The notes: a model not told the origin generated them from the letters alone. A stretch of 64,000 nt of DNA from Haloferax sp046557615 (GCF_046557615.1 NZ_JBKIII010000002.1:248001-312000), one strand, 5' to 3'; shown: positions 53,247 through 61,845, counted from the stretch's first letter. Numbers and translations are program-made.

Positions 53247-53282
53247 ATGTTCAGCATCGAACAGCTGGAGGTGACGGCATGA
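53247..53282 (+). CDS. Eleven-residue leader ORF overlapping purU
   Basis: ATG at 53247 opens an 11-codon frame (MFSIEQLEVTA) whose TGA overlaps the purU ATG by 4 nt (ATGA). A Shine-Dalgarno-like GGAGGTG (53266-53272) lies within its last codons, 7 nt before the purU ATG. With the TATA-like box at 53219 it looks like a leaderless mini-cistron that brings ribosomes to purU. It is too short to assess by codon bias, so its translation is inferred from the overlap, the SD and the promoter spacing. Confidence 0.4.
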   Translation: MFSIEQLEVTA

Positions 53283-54265
53283 CGCGCGAGTTAACCGAAA
53301 TTACGGTCATCGGAGGAGACAAGACCGGACTCATCGCGAACGTGACCACGTTGCTGTTCGAGCGCGGAATCAACATCGAGGACCTCGACCAGGCGGTTCG
53401 TGAAGGCATCTTCCGGATGACCCTCCACGCCGATACGTCGAGTATGACGACCTCACCCGAGGAACTCCGAGAAGCCCTGACGGAACTCGGCGACGACCTC
53501 GGCGTTGATATCCGAGTACGGTTCCCTGCCGACCGTGGCACCCGCGAAATCGCGGTACTCGTGACGAAGGAATCGCACTGTCTGGAAGCCCTCTTCGAAG
53601 CGTGGGCGAACGACGACCTCGGTGCCGACATCTCGGTCGTTATCGGCAACCGAAGTACGCTCGAACCCCTGGCAGACCACTACGACGTTCCGTTCCACGA
53701 CATCGGCGACGAGAAAGGCACTGCCAACGAGGACCGTCTCCTCGAACTCCTCGAACAGTACGACGTGGACCTCATCGTCCTCGCCCGCTACATGCGGATT
53801 CTCGGCCCCAAAGTCGTCTTCCGCTACGAGGACCGCATCATCAACATCCACCCGTCGCTCCTCCCAGCGTTCCCCGGTGCGGCGGCCTACCGACAGGCGA
53901 AAGAAGAGGGTGTTCGCATCGCTGGCGTCACCGCTCACTACGTGACGACGGACCTCGACCAAGGGCCGATTATCGCTCAGCGCGCCTTCGACGTGCCCGA
54001 CGACGCGACGCTCGACGAAATCAAGACGCGAGGGCAACCGCTCGAAGCAGACGCCCTGCTCGAAGCCGTACAACTCCACCTCAACGACGCACTCACCGTC
54101 CACCGTGGCCGGACGAGCCTCCGCGAAGAGGTCAGCTCAGAGGAGTACCAACTCGGCTTGACCCGCGAAGCCCAAGCGTCGAACCCCGACCGTCCCGTCG
54201 ACGGTATCGTCGATGCACTCGACGTCTCGAAAGAGGCGCTCGCCCCCGACCAGTCTGAAGACTGA
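53279..54265 (+). CDS. purU: Formyltetrahydrofolate deformylase
   Basis: Hydrolyses 10-formyl-THF to formate and THF, in some organisms feeding formate to purine synthesis. The 328-residue protein has an N-terminal ACT domain (ITVIGGDKTGLIANVTTLLFERGINIEDLDQ) and a C-terminal formyltransferase fold with IINIHPSLLPAFPGAAAYRQA and GVTAHYVTTDLDQGPIIAQ, which include the catalytic His and the final Asp. It extends about 40 residues past the normal end (after HLNDALTVH) with a poorly conserved acidic tail. Genes purS, purQ and purC are near. It is preceded by an 11-codon overlapping ORF. Confidence 0.93.
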   Translation: MTRELTEITVIGGDKTGLIANVTTLLFERGINIEDLDQAVREGIFRMTLHADTSSMTTSPEELREALTELGDDLGVDIRVRFPADRGTREIAVLVTKESHCLEALFEAWANDDLGADISVVIGNRSTLEPLADHYDVPFHDIGDEKGTANEDRLLELLEQYDVDLIVLARYMRILGPKVVFRYEDRIINIHPSLLPAFPGAAAYRQAKEEGVRIAGVTAHYVTTDLDQGPIIAQRAFDVPDDATLDEIKTRGQPLEADALLEAVQLHLNDALTVHRGRTSLREEVSSEEYQLGLTREAQASNPDRPVDGIVDALDVSKEALAPDQSED

Positions 54266-54298
54266 GTATTTTTCTCAGTTCCCCTCCCACTGAGGGGG

Positions 54299-54649
54299 AT
54301 GACCGATTCTCCACCTCCTGATTTTAGTGGCCGACCCGACGGTCCCGGTGCAGTTCGTGCCCTTGGCGAGTTCGCCCTCCGAGTCGAAGCGTTCGAGACG
54401 ATGTACACCTTCTACCGCGACGTCGTCGGACTCGGAGAGCAAATCGGTGAGTACGATACCATGGCCTTCTTTGGCCTCGGCGAGAGCGCGGCGGGTCACG
54501 AAGCCGTCTTCGTCCTCTTCGACCGAACCGAGACTGACGGCTACGAAGGCATCGACCAAGCACACACGACTATCGACCCCGAAGGAAACAGAGTCGAGTT
54601 CGTGTGTTTCGACCCCGATGGGTCGGACAAAAACGAGCAGTACGCGTAG
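54299..54649 (+). CDS. VOC family protein, apparently internally deleted
   Basis: A 116-residue protein. The N-terminal half (FALRVEAFETMYTFYRDVVGLGEQ...FVLFDRTETDGYEGIDQ) is a normal first VOC module, but the sequence jumps from HTTID straight to PEGNRVEFVCFDPDGS, the end of the second module. Relatives normally have some 45 residues between these points (the start of the second module, usually DHVAF... up to VTDPEGN). The join TATCGACCCCGAAGG contains CGACC, the sequence expected at both deletion edges, so a microhomology-mediated in-frame deletion is the simplest explanation. It is probably non-functional as a VOC enzyme. Confidence 0.7.
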   Translation: MTDSPPPDFSGRPDGPGAVRALGEFALRVEAFETMYTFYRDVVGLGEQIGEYDTMAFFGLGESAAGHEAVFVLFDRTETDGYEGIDQAHTTIDPEGNRVEFVCFDPDGSDKNEQYA

Positions 54650-54684
54650 TACTCGCCACCGTTTCTGTAATCCGACAGCCAATA

Positions 54685-54691
54685 TCTTATT
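54685..54691 (+). promoter_or_regulatory. TATA-like box of small ORF
   Basis: TCTTATT, 25-31 nt upstream of the ATG at 54716; supports a leaderless transcript and hence expression of the 39-residue gene. Confidence 0.4.
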
Positions 54692-54715
54692 CAATACGCA
54701 GACAGTCACGTAGGC

Positions 54716-54835
54716 ATGAACGTTCTCAAGATACTGGCGGAGATGGTCGAAGGATACCTCGATGGCGGCACCGACGAGGCACTCTCGGAGGGAGTCGAGG
54801 AAGTCGCAGAAGAAGCGACCGGGCGAGACTTCTAG
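54716..54835 (+). CDS. Acidic 39-residue protein
   Basis: ATG at 54716 to TAG at 54835 encodes 39 residues beginning MNVLKILAEMVEGYLDGGTD, a small acidic helical protein with strong G/C third-position bias. A TATA-like element at the normal distance precedes the ATG and no leader is needed. It resembles the tiny acidic proteins that are common and uncharacterised in haloarchaea. It is convergent with purC, whose stop lies 86 nt away. Confidence 0.55.
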   Translation: MNVLKILAEMVEGYLDGGTDEALSEGVEEVAEEATGRDF

Positions 54836-54920
54836 ACGGCGCACACGCTCATTTTAAACGGCGAAACGACCAGTACGAGTACTGGGTGCTGTAGCGCGAA
54901 CCCGGAGCAGTACTGGACAG

Positions 54921-55940
54921 TTATATATCTTGAACCGCCGCGACTGCCGCTTCGATGTCGGGTGCGTCGAACCAGTCGTACTGCACGTACGCGTTGGTTC
55001 CCGCGCAGTAGAGGTCAGCGAGTGTATCCACGATTTCGTCGGGGAGGTGTTCGGGTTCGATGTCACACTCACCGCGCCATTCGGGTTCGCCCGTTTCGAG
55101 GGCCTCTTTCTTCGCGGCTTTCACGGCATCGACCCACTCGGGTTGGACGCGCTTGTAGTACTGGCGGACGACTTCCTTCGAGACTTGCTGGCCGTCGTAG
55201 GAGAAGCGATTCTCGTCGAACGTCCCGACCACGTCGCCGACTTTGACGGTTCCGTCGTGGTACAGACACTCGATTTTCCCGTCTTCGTGGCTGAATCCGG
55301 ATTTCGCAGCGCGGTCGGTGAGGATGTGGTTGACCGCGAGTGCGAGTTCTTCGAGGCGGTCGATATCGACTTTGCCTGCGATTTCGTCGGCCTCCTCGCG
55401 GCTCAGGTAGCGGTCTTGTTCTTCGTACTTCGTGGAGAATTCGACGACGGGAGTTGGAAGCGAGATGGGTTCGTCCGGCCACTCCTCGTACTCGAGGCCG
55501 TAGTCGGCGGGCGTCCCGCGCTTTCGGAGGCTGGAACCCACAGGAACCGTGTTCCGAAACACGATTTCGAGCGGAATCAGGAAGTTGTCGCCCGCGGCAT
55601 CGTGGTAGGCGTCGTAGTCGTACGCGCCATCGACGTGCGGCAGGTCGGGGACCTGCGTCAGTTCGATTGCCATCTCGGTCGGCGGCGACTCGCACTCGCC
55701 GAGTTCCTTCACTTCGCCGTCTTCGACGACGCCCAGGTAGTGCGTGGGGACGTGGTTCACGTCCAAGAGTTCGAAGTTGTACGCGCCCATCAGACAGAGA
55801 CTCGCGCCCTTGTTCGGGATGTGGTCGGGCATCTCGCCCCAGTCGAACACGGAGTAGCGGTCGGTGAAGACGAAGCGGCCCCGACCGAGGTCCGTCGCCG
55901 TCGGTTCCTCCTCGACGCGGAAGTCCTTCACGCTGGTCAT
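54921..55940 (-). CDS. purC: SAICAR synthetase
   Basis: Joins aspartate to CAIR in purine synthesis. The 339-residue archaeal-type PurC shows RFVFTDRYSVFDWGEMPDHIPNKGASLCLMG, the PLEIVFRNTVPVGSS block, and the ATP-contacting DGKIECLYHDG. It is longer than bacterial PurC (about 240), as in haloarchaea, with an extra C-terminal region after YYKRVQPEWVDA. The first Met in the right register is ATG 55940 (MTSVKDFRV). No operon partner is adjacent. Confidence 0.93.
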   Translation of the reverse strand: MTSVKDFRVEEEPTATDLGRGRFVFTDRYSVFDWGEMPDHIPNKGASLCLMGAYNFELLDVNHVPTHYLGVVEDGEVKELGECESPPTEMAIELTQVPDLPHVDGAYDYDAYHDAAGDNFLIPLEIVFRNTVPVGSSLRKRGTPADYGLEYEEWPDEPISLPTPVVEFSTKYEEQDRYLSREEADEIAGKVDIDRLEELALAVNHILTDRAAKSGFSHEDGKIECLYHDGTVKVGDVVGTFDENRFSYDGQQVSKEVVRQYYKRVQPEWVDAVKAAKKEALETGEPEWRGECDIEPEHLPDEIVDTLADLYCAGTNAYVQYDWFDAPDIEAAVAAVQDI

Positions 55941-56169
55941 GGTCGCCCCTGCGCAGGCCACCCACTAAGAACCTTCCACTTCTGTGCGTATCTTGGAGAC
56001 GCAGGAGTAATATATATTCACGACTGTGCATATTCTCGGTTTCCAGCGGGACCTGACGCGAGTAGTTCATCTGGGTTCGGAGCCAACTGTAACCGATGTT
56101 ACACGCCTCGTCTGTCACTCGACGCACCGCCGAACGCCGACTGCACGCCCACCCCGCGGGCGGTGGCTG

Positions 56170-56883
56170 ATGACCGACCAGAACACGGACGATTTCGACG
56201 CGACGACCACCGAGGCGAGAGCAGTCGCTGCAGGGGCGGGGACCAAACGCGACGAGTTCCTCTCGCTCATCCCCCACTACTATCGCGGCGAGGTCTCGCA
56301 ATCGGGAAATCTCCTGTCACGACTCGACCTTACGACCGACTGGGCTATCGTCCTCGTCACCGTCGTCTTGGCGCTCGCCTTCCAAGGCCCCGATTCCTCT
56401 GCGTACCTGTTGCTCATCGGGTTAATCGGCGTGGTCCTTTTCTTACTGTTCGACGTGCGGCGCTACCGCACCTTCGACGCGAGTCGCGCCCGGATTCGAC
56501 TGCTCGAAGAGAACGTGTTCGCAAACGCCTTCGACCCCGGCGACGCCCCGCTCGAAGAGTGGCGCGTCGAACTCGCGGCGGACCTCCGGACGCCGACGCT
56601 GAAAGTGACGTTTCGGGAGGCCGTCGGTCGCCGACTTCGGCGCGTCTACTACGCGGTTTTCGTCTTGTTGGGTCTGGCGTGGGTCTTCCGAGTCACGCTC
56701 TACGCCCCGTCGGAACCGTGGACCGTCACGGCGTCGGTGCCGGGTATCTCGGGGGTCCTCATCGCCGGACTCGTCGCGCTCTTCTTCGTCGCCATCACCG
56801 CCTTGACGTTCTGGCCGTACGAGCGCGAGGCCCGCGGCGAGTTCCACGGCGAAGAAGCGGGTCGCTGGCGACGGGAGCGCTGA
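56170..56883 (+). CDS. DUF2270 membrane protein
   Basis: A 237-residue membrane protein. The N-terminus is disordered; then FLSLIPHYYRGEVSQSGNLLSRLDLTTDW is the DUF2270 opening. The helices are AIVLVTVVLALAFQGPDS, LLLIGLIGVVLFLLFDV, VYYAVFVLLGLAWVFRVTLY and ISGVLIAGLVALFFVAITALTFW. RRYRTFDASRARIRLLEENVFA is another family block. Start ATG at 56170; the longer frame upstream has no similarity. Function unknown. Confidence 0.85.
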   Translation: MTDQNTDDFDATTTEARAVAAGAGTKRDEFLSLIPHYYRGEVSQSGNLLSRLDLTTDWAIVLVTVVLALAFQGPDSSAYLLLIGLIGVVLFLLFDVRRYRTFDASRARIRLLEENVFANAFDPGDAPLEEWRVELAADLRTPTLKVTFREAVGRRLRRVYYAVFVLLGLAWVFRVTLYAPSEPWTVTASVPGISGVLIAGLVALFFVAITALTFWPYEREARGEFHGEEAGRWRRER

Positions 56884-56931
56884 CGATCGAACCACGGGTT
56901 CGGCGACGAAGTCTGGGTCACCCCCGACGAT

Positions 56932-57180
56932 TCAGGATTCGAACGGTTCCTCGTCGCGGTGGTTATCGACGTTCTCGGTCTCTTTGGCTTCCTCGGCGCG
57001 CATCTCGTCTTCTTTGTCCGGTTCCTCGGCTTCGTCCGGATTCTCCGCCTCGACTTCCTCGCTCTCCTCGGGCGACGAGGCACCGGCGTCGCCACCGCCT
57101 TCGACGGTGATTCCGTGGCCCTCGTCGTCTTCGATGTCTGGGTTGCGGTCGGTCACGTCCGCTTCAGTGTCGTCGGACAT
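56932..57180 (-). CDS. Acidic intrinsically disordered protein
   Basis: An 82-residue protein that is almost entirely Asp/Glu with Gly, Ala and Ser (SDDTEADVTDRNPDIEDDEG, then EEVEAENPDEAEEPDKEDEM). No hydrophobic core; it is expected to be unfolded. Codon use is G/C-rich. ATG at 57180 is preferred to 57201 because MSDDTEAD is the usual type of start for such proteins. Function unknown. Confidence 0.65.
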   Translation of the reverse strand: MSDDTEADVTDRNPDIEDDEGHGITVEGGGDAGASSPEESEEVEAENPDEAEEPDKEDEMRAEEAKETENVDNHRDEEPFES

Positions 57181-57290
57181 TGGACCTCGATGTGGGGGCA
57201 CGAGCGCAAAATAGCTAATTGGGCCTGTCTCCGACGGTCTGGAACGCGAACCACTTCGTACTGGTGAGTGTCGTAGTGTGGCGAGAATAC

Positions 57291-57683
57291 TCAGGCGAAC
57301 TCTTCGTGCAGGTACGCGCCGAGGTAGCCACCGAGGGCGCTGAGACCGACAGTGTAGAGCAGCGTGAGGACGAAGACGAACAGGCCGATAATGGCGAATC
57401 CGAGGAGACCGAGTCCGACTTCTGACGGCGCGAAGATGGCGAAGAAGCTGAAGAACAAGAAGACGATAGCACCGATGACGAGACCGACGAGACTCAGGAA
57501 GACGCCCGAGAGCGCGCCGGATTTGAGCGCGAGATCACGGTCGCTCCCCGTGAGGTAGCCCGCGACTGCGCCGCCCAGAATCGGAGAAAAGGGGATGAAC
57601 GAGAGGACGATGCTCACGGCCGCACCGACGAGTGCCGAAAAGAGGATGCTCTCGTTGTCGTCCTGTCGCGATGGTTGTGACAT
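57291..57683 (-). CDS. DUF5518 membrane protein
   Basis: A 130-residue membrane protein with four helices: ILFSALVGAAVSIVLSFIPF, PILGGAVAGYLTGSD, GVFLSLVGLVIGAIVFLFFSFFAIF and FAIIGLFVFVLTLLYTVGLSALGGYLGAYL. PILGGAVAGYL is characteristic of the DUF5518 family, common in haloarchaea and without assigned function. It stands alone on the minus strand, with its ATG 132 nt from the divergent cofH. Confidence 0.82.
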   Translation of the reverse strand: MSQPSRQDDNESILFSALVGAAVSIVLSFIPFSPILGGAVAGYLTGSDRDLALKSGALSGVFLSLVGLVIGAIVFLFFSFFAIFAPSEVGLGLLGFAIIGLFVFVLTLLYTVGLSALGGYLGAYLHEEFA

Positions 57684-57815
57684 GACTCAACCCATGCAAC
57701 CCGATGGCCTAATCCTTTCTCTGCTTTCGGACAGCACGGAGTCGCGTGATTTCGACTCCGGCGGAGGCCACCGGGACCGCCCCGTTTTTAGCACCGTGGG
57801 TCGTCAATCTCTATC

Positions 57816-59186
57816 ATGTCTGGCCCCGCGCGCGACGACTTCGGATTCGAACACGTTCCCGAAACCGACCAGTCGTTCGAGAACGCCCTGGAGAAGGCGC
57901 GAGCGGGGGTGCGACTCACCATCGACGACGGCGTCGAACTGATGACGACGGGGACGGGATTCGAGGGAATCGACCCCGTGCGGAAGGAACTCGTCCTCGA
58001 AGCGGCGGACCGTCGCCGCGCCGAGATGGTCGGCGACGAGGTGACTTTCGTCGCCAATCTGAACAACAACGTGACGACGGCGTGTACGACTGGATGTCTC
58101 TTCTGTAACTTCAAGAACACCGCTCACCTGTTCGAATCCGATTCGGACATCGAACACTCGGGGTTCACCAAGACGCCCACGGAGTCACGAGAAATCGTCG
58201 AGGGTGCCGTCGAGATGGGTATCTACGAAGTCACTTCTGTCTCCGGTCTCCACCCGGCGCTCGTCCTCGACGAGGAACACCGCGAAATCCTCACCGACTA
58301 CGACAACCCCGCCGCCGAGGTGAACTACAAACCGCCCGAAGTCTACGACGCCGACCCCGTGAGCTACACCGCCCAACTGGAGGCGATGTCTGTCGATGAC
58401 GTCCACGTCCACTCGATGACGCCGGAAGAAGCCCACCACGCTAAGCGGGGCACCGACTGGAGTTACGAAGACGTGTACCGCCGACTCGCAGACGCCGGAC
58501 TCGACAGCGCGCCCGGAACCGCGGCCGAGATTCTTGTCCCCGAGGTGCGCGACGTGATTTGCCCCGGGAAAATCGGCACCGACGAGTGGGTCGCTGGGAT
58601 GGAAGGTGCGATGGACGCCGGATTAGACGTGACGGCGACTATCATGTACGGCCACGTCGAGAACGAGATGCACCGCGTGCGCCATCTGAAAGTCATCCGC
58701 GACTTGCAGGACCGCTACGGCGGAATTAGGGAGTTCGTTCCGCTCTCGTTCGTCTACCAGAACACGCCGCTCTACGACCGCGGACTCGTGACCGGGGGCG
58801 CGTCGGACGACGAAGACGAACTCATGATTGCCGTCGCGCGCCTCTTCTTAGACAACGTGGAACACATCCAGTCCTCGTGGGTGAAGTTCGGCAACGCGAA
58901 AGCCCTGAAACTGCTCAACTGCGGCGCGGACGACCTGATGGGGACGATTCTCTCCGAGGAAATCACGAAGCGCGCAGGCGGCGAATTTGGAGAATTCCGC
59001 TCCTTCGACGAGTACGTCGAGATGATAACCGCAATCGGCCGACAACCGGTCGAGCGCTCGACCGATTACCGGACGCGCCGACCGCTCGATATCGACGACG
59101 ACTCTCACGGGCCGATGCTCGGTCCGCGAGCGGACGGAACGCCGATGCTGACGAACCAAAATTCACCTGCGGCGGCGGATGATTGA
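57816..59186 (+). CDS. cofH: F0 synthase subunit CofH (F420 biosynthesis)
   Basis: A radical SAM enzyme that makes 5-amino-5-(4-hydroxybenzyl)uracil from tyrosine and the ribityl-uracil intermediate, the substrate for CofG. The 456-residue protein has the cluster motif CTTGCLFCNF (Cys-x3-Cys-x2-Cys), the EVTSVSGLHPALVLDE block and VHVHSMTPEEAHHAKR, and ends with a disordered tail. CofG and CofC genes lie at 59781 and 61231. A DUF457-type hydrolase gene follows at 13 nt and may be in its transcript. Confidence 0.93.
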   Translation: MSGPARDDFGFEHVPETDQSFENALEKARAGVRLTIDDGVELMTTGTGFEGIDPVRKELVLEAADRRRAEMVGDEVTFVANLNNNVTTACTTGCLFCNFKNTAHLFESDSDIEHSGFTKTPTESREIVEGAVEMGIYEVTSVSGLHPALVLDEEHREILTDYDNPAAEVNYKPPEVYDADPVSYTAQLEAMSVDDVHVHSMTPEEAHHAKRGTDWSYEDVYRRLADAGLDSAPGTAAEILVPEVRDVICPGKIGTDEWVAGMEGAMDAGLDVTATIMYGHVENEMHRVRHLKVIRDLQDRYGGIREFVPLSFVYQNTPLYDRGLVTGGASDDEDELMIAVARLFLDNVEHIQSSWVKFGNAKALKLLNCGADDLMGTILSEEITKRAGGEFGEFRSFDEYVEMITAIGRQPVERSTDYRTRRPLDIDDDSHGPMLGPRADGTPMLTNQNSPAAADD

Positions 59187-59198
59187 GGTTCGCCCACG

Positions 59199-59747
59199 AT
59201 GATGGCGACGACGCACGCCGCGGCGGGGCTCTCGCTCGCGGCCGCACTTACCGTGGTCGCGCCCGAACTCGCGATGGTGGCGGCGCTCGGTTCCCTCGTG
59301 GGCGGAGTCTTCCCCGACGTGGACCTGTTCGTTGGAACCCATCGTAAGAGCCTGCACTTTCCCGTCTACTACTCCGTCGCTGGTCTCCTCGTCGGCGCGG
59401 TCGCACTCGCCGCGCCAGCACCGATATTCGTCGCTGGCGCGTTCTTCTTCCTCTCGGCGGGGTTGCACTCGATTACAGACTGGTTCGGCGCGGGCGACGA
59501 ACTGCGTCCGTGGAATCGAACCTCGCCGCGCGCGGTGTACGTCCACCCACTTCGGCGCTGGCTTCGACCGAAGTACATCGTCAGATACGACGGCGCACCT
59601 GAGGACCTCGCACTGACGCTGGTCTTGTTCGTCCCCGGGTTTCTCGCCTTCGACGGGACGATTCGAGTGTTCGTCGCGCTCGGCGTCGCTATCGCGCTCT
59701 TCTACACTGGATTCCGCAAGCGCATGCCCGAGTGGTTCGGTATCTGA
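59199..59747 (+). CDS. Metal-dependent hydrolase-like membrane protein (DUF457/YdjM)
   Basis: A 182-residue membrane protein. It starts MATTHAAAGLSLAAALTVVAPEL and has GGVFPDVDLFVGTHRKSLHFPV with the family's PDxDxxxxxHRxxxH metal ligand pattern, a further HSITDWFG, and helices through the C-terminus (LVLFVPGFLAFDGTIRVFVALGVAIALFY). These belong to the YdjM/LexA-binding inner-membrane hydrolase group. Two adjacent ATGs (59199 and 59202) are possible starts. It follows cofH by 12 nt, the spacing of an operon, but a link to F420 is not expected. Confidence 0.83.
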   Translation: MMATTHAAAGLSLAAALTVVAPELAMVAALGSLVGGVFPDVDLFVGTHRKSLHFPVYYSVAGLLVGAVALAAPAPIFVAGAFFFLSAGLHSITDWFGAGDELRPWNRTSPRAVYVHPLRRWLRPKYIVRYDGAPEDLALTLVLFVPGFLAFDGTIRVFVALGVAIALFYTGFRKRMPEWFGI

Positions 59748-59780
59748 AAATCAGTCGCTGATTCGACCACGCGAGTCATC

Positions 59781-60938
59781 TTACTTCGGCACTGCGAGCG
59801 GCCCGTCTCCGTGTGCGACACCGCGAAGTCGCTTGCCGTGAACGTCATCTGACCGAAGACGGTCGGCGATGGGTGCGCGAAGCCACGCGCCATCGTCTGC
59901 GCCAGCAGCCACATCTTCGTCGTCACCTCGGAATGATTCCGGCAGGAAGCGATTGTAGACTGGAAGTCGCTCTCGAAGTGGGACTCCCGCCGTGTCGGCG
60001 ATATCGGCGAGTTCGCGGAGGGCGGGCCACTTGTAGTCCGGGTTGATGTAGTCGTCAGTGACGGGGGAGACGCCGCCGAGGTCATCGACGCCGCACTCGA
60101 CGAGTTCGGTGGCGTTCGAGAGGTTCGGTGGCACCTGCACGGAGATTTCTTCTGGCAGTGCGACACGGGCCATCGAAACCACGCGGCGCATCGTTTCGAG
60201 CGACGGACGTTCGAACGACGAGCGCTCGTTCGGGACGACGTTCTGGACGATGACCTCCTGTACGTGGCCGTAGCGTTCGTGGAGGTCACGGATTGCGAGC
60301 AGGCTTTCGGCCCGGTCACGCCACGTCTCGCCGATGCCGACGAGGATACCAGTGGTGAAAGGCATGCCAACCTCACCGGCGGCGCGGATGGTGTTGAGTC
60401 GTTGGCCGGGCGTCTTCCGGCGGTTGCCGGAGTGCGCGTCCACGTCGGCAGTCGTCTCCAGCATCACGCCCATACTGGCGTTGACGGGCGCGAGTTTCTC
60501 GAACGACTCACGGGTCAAGTCGCCGGGGTTCGAGTGCGGAAGTAGGCCCTCTTCGAGCGCGATTTCGCAGGCGCGATAGAGGTAGTCGCGGATGGTGTCG
60601 TAGCCCCACTCGTCGAGTTGCCGGTGGATTTCGGCGTAGCGGGCGTCGGGGTCGTCACCGAAGGTGAACAGGGCTTCTGTACACCCCGCGTCCGCGCCGA
60701 CTGTGACGGCTTCGCGGATTTCCTCGGGCGACATGAGCGTCGCCTCGCTGGGGACGTCGTAGTACGTGCAGTAGGTGCAGGTGTACCTACACGCAGTGGT
60801 GAGCGGAATGAAGACGTTCCGCGAGAAGGACAGCGAGGTGGGTGCCGAAACGTCGTCGGGAGTAACTGCCAGCAGTCGCTCGGCATCGTCCGGGTCGATG
60901 TCGAGTTCGATGTCGTATTGGTCGGCACCCACGAACAT
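59781..60938 (-). CDS. cofG: F0 synthase subunit CofG (F420 biosynthesis)
   Basis: A radical SAM enzyme that cyclises the CofH product to 7,8-didemethyl-8-hydroxy-5-deazariboflavin (F0). The 385-residue protein has CRYTCTYCTYYDVPSEATLMS with CxxxCxxC for the cluster, FTFGDDPDARYAEI, PFTTGILVGIGETWRDRAES, VQEVIVQNVVPNERSSF, and VQVPPNLSNATELVECGVDDLGG. Start ATG at 60938 (MFVGADQYD), 9 codons inside the longest frame. It is convergent with the YdjM-like gene. CofC is encoded upstream on the same strand after a 292-nt gap. Confidence 0.93.
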   Translation of the reverse strand: MFVGADQYDIELDIDPDDAERLLAVTPDDVSAPTSLSFSRNVFIPLTTACRYTCTYCTYYDVPSEATLMSPEEIREAVTVGADAGCTEALFTFGDDPDARYAEIHRQLDEWGYDTIRDYLYRACEIALEEGLLPHSNPGDLTRESFEKLAPVNASMGVMLETTADVDAHSGNRRKTPGQRLNTIRAAGEVGMPFTTGILVGIGETWRDRAESLLAIRDLHERYGHVQEVIVQNVVPNERSSFERPSLETMRRVVSMARVALPEEISVQVPPNLSNATELVECGVDDLGGVSPVTDDYINPDYKWPALRELADIADTAGVPLRERLPVYNRFLPESFRGDDEDVAAGADDGAWLRAPIADRLRSDDVHGKRLRGVAHGDGPLAVPK

Positions 60939-61230
60939 ACCTCTCGGTCTGTATTCGACCCTCAAAAACGTGTCACTCGTGGTCGATTCTGGAACTCAAA
61001 AAGGAGTCGAGTGGTGGTGCCAGACACATGCTCGACTCTCCGAATCGCGGTGTTGCGCGCAAAACGACTGCTGTCGAATTGCTCGGCTCTCCCACTGCTG
61101 TTCGGATCCACTCCGCCTCACGCGACGTCATGATGACGGCACGGGAGGGCGCGGCACGCGTGGCCTCAGTTCCCGCCGGGCACACGTCTATCACCGCGCC
61201 AGTTGGTATTTGTTGGCAAACATTATGGTC
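60939..61230. other. Spacer between cofG and cofC with ambiguous frames
   Basis: This 292-nt gap contains two opposite frames, each open for about 70 codons (73 codons on the minus strand, 60973-61194; a similar stretch on the plus strand from 61028). Both have intermediate codon bias and no recognisable motif, so neither is called. The region probably includes the cofG promoter. Confidence 0.3.
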
Positions 61231-61845
61231 CTATCGGCGTACTCGGCTCACGGAAACACGGCTATCGGTCTCTTTCAACTCGATACCTGCGTCGATGAGC
61301 CACGCCTTCGTGCGCCCCTCACCGTGGATGAGGACTTCGGCGAGGTCTCTCGGTTTGTCGATATCTATCGCCAGTCGCATCGAATCGAGTTCGGAGAACG
61401 TTGCACCGATATCGCTCGCAATTCGTCTGTGGTCACAGATAGACGCGCCGTGATAATCAACCGTGAAATCCGGATGTCGAACGACGAGCGCGTTCGTCCC
61501 CCCACCGAGTCCGGGCGCGGCGACGATATCGCCGGGCGTTTCGAACAGTCGCGTGAGTGAATCAGACGTTGCGAGCGCGAGGTCGGCCATGACGACGGCA
61601 ACAGGTTCGTCGCCACCGAGTCGCGCTGCAACGACATCCGTCAACGGTCGTTCGTCGAGTTCGACAGGAGCGTCGAGAGATGATTCGAGCGGCGCGTCCG
61701 CGACGACGACCGGGTCGTGTCCGTCGAGTGCGTCGAGGACGTCGTGGAGCATCGCCACTGCGAGTTCGCGTCGCTTGGCGAGTGAGAACAGAGAGTCGAG
61801 TCGCGTCTTCGGGGATTGCACCCCGAACGGGACGACGACCCGCAC
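61231..61845 (-). CDS. cofC: 2-phospho-L-lactate guanylyltransferase CofC
   Basis: Activates 2-phospholactate (or phosphoenolpyruvate in some lineages) with GTP for F420 synthesis. The 204-residue nucleotidyltransferase-fold protein starts MRVVVPFGVQSPKTRLDSLFSLAKRREL, with VAVVMADLALATSDSL, VAAPGLGGGTNALVVRHPDF and LAIDIDKPRDLAEVL. These correspond to the CofC/CobY-type pocket. It is upstream of cofG and downstream of a surface protein gene by 6 nt. F420 use is supported by cofG and cofH in the window; cofD and cofE are not visible here. Confidence 0.92.
   Translation of the reverse strand: MRVVVPFGVQSPKTRLDSLFSLAKRRELAVAMLHDVLDALDGHDPVVVADAPLESSLDAPVELDERPLTDVVAARLGGDEPVAVVMADLALATSDSLTRLFETPGDIVAAPGLGGGTNALVVRHPDFTVDYHGASICDHRRIASDIGATFSELDSMRLAIDIDKPRDLAEVLIHGEGRTKAWLIDAGIELKETDSRVSVSRVRR

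Noticed and set aside
54930..57110. 726-codon plus-strand frame across purC and the DUF2270 gene
   Set aside because: A frame opposite purC and out of phase with the DUF2270 gene; basic, Arg-rich composition typical of shadow translations.
60973..61194. 73-codon minus-strand frame between cofG and cofC
   Set aside because: Intermediate codon bias, an equally open opposite-strand frame, and no recognisable motif; left as non-coding.
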